Shown: one piece after another, positions 5,861-6,073 of the stretch
How the letters are laid out: every line of letters starts with the position of its first letter
Numbering within the stretch: position 1 is the first letter of the stretch
NCBI GenBank assembly: GCA_042091375.1
Contig: JBELHO010000099.1
Coordinates: 1 to 6,073 of the forward strand
Source: JBELHO01 sp042091375
Lineage (GTDB): Bacteria; Pseudomonadota; Gammaproteobacteria; Enterobacterales; Alteromonadaceae
DNA length: 6,073 bases
Direction: 5' to 3'
Made by a program: the position numbers and the translations under genes
The notes under the pieces: generated by a model
What the model was told of the DNA's origin: nothing
What the model saw: the letters and a program-made list of their open reading frames with translations, nothing else
Database searches by the model: none

Positions 5861-6073
5861 ATGAATTCAAAAAAAATAGAAATATTAGTGGGCTTTTTTG
5901 TCACACTAGGGTTGGCTGCAATTGTAATGTTGGCTCTAAAAGTAGCGAATGCGGGCATAAGCGGTAATGGTGAGAGTTATAACTTGTATGCAAAGTTTGA
6001 CAACATTGGCTCATTAAAAGTACGTTCTCCCGTTAAAGTGGGGGGAGTGATCGTTGGACGCGTTGAGTCGATT
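5861..6073 (+). CDS. mlaD: MlaD, MCE-domain phospholipid transport protein (partial, C-terminus beyond right edge)
   Basis: Inner-membrane-anchored MCE protein that forms a hexameric ring with a central pore through which lipids pass between MlaE and periplasmic MlaC. Only the first 71 codons are in the window (E. coli MlaD is 183 residues); the frame is open to the right edge. The sequence begins MNSKKIEILVGFFVTLGLAA, with one transmembrane helix at about residues 8-29. The MCE domain start follows: YNLYAKFDNIGSLKVRSPVKVGGVIVGRVESI (about 40-71), with the FDNIGxLKxRSPVxxGGVxVGRV signature matching E. coli. AAGGAT at 5848-5853, overlapping the mlaE stop, lies 7 bases before the ATG at 5861. 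Another ATG at 5856 meets a stop after two codons and is not the start. Confidence 0.95.
   Translation, partial: MNSKKIEILVGFFVTLGLAAIVMLALKVANAGISGNGESYNLYAKFDNIGSLKVRSPVKVGGVIVGRVESI

Noticed and set aside
5841..5864. ATG at 5856 as the mlaD start
   Set aside because: It reads ATG AAA TGA and stops at once; the ATG at 5861 gives the full MlaD N-terminus with proper Shine-Dalgarno spacing.
1..6073. Mobile elements, CRISPR arrays, tRNA/rRNA genes or rho-independent terminators
   Set aside because: Coding is almost continuous with conserved housekeeping genes; I saw no direct-repeat arrays, transposase motifs, or GC-rich hairpin followed by a T-run at any operon end within the window.

Overview
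The window is a conserved Gram-negative cell-envelope locus: two divergent operons read away from a short shared control region. Gene order, operon polarity and protein sequences match the lpt/kds and mla loci of Gammaproteobacteria such as E. coli (yrbG-kdsD-kdsC-lptC-lptA-lptB facing mlaF-mlaE-mlaD). The DNA is AT-rich by eye. Together with the divergence from the enterobacterial proteins, this suggests a marine-type gammaproteobacterium (perhaps Alteromonadales, Colwellia/Thalassotalea-like), but the genus is a guess.

Minus strand, right to left (4102 down to 1): yrbG (putative Ca2+/Na+ exchanger), kdsD (arabinose-5-phosphate isomerase), kdsC (Kdo-8-phosphate phosphatase), lptC (inner-membrane LPS transport protein), lptA (periplasmic LPS bridge) and lptB (LPS export ATPase, cut by the left window edge). 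Every junction is a 9-base gap or an overlap, so this is one tightly packed operon. KdsD and KdsC carry out two steps of Kdo synthesis, which LPS inner core needs. LptB, LptA and LptC belong to the machine that carries finished LPS to the outer membrane.

Plus strand (4268 to the right edge): mlaF (ATPase), mlaE (permease) and the start of mlaD (MCE-domain protein, cut by the right edge). These form the inner-membrane ABC complex that moves phospholipids between the membranes and keeps the outer membrane asymmetric. mlaC and mlaB would be expected just beyond the window. mlaF starts with TTG and mlaE with GTG; both have good Shine-Dalgarno sequences.

The 165-base region between the operons (4103-4267) holds candidate promoters in both directions and a 13-base perfect inverted repeat almost exactly at its centre. 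A sigma-E-like motif lies inside lptC, upstream of lptA. No RNA genes, mobile elements, CRISPR arrays, pseudogenes or horizontally acquired genes were seen. I found no undescribed system; the findings concern start sites and regulation.
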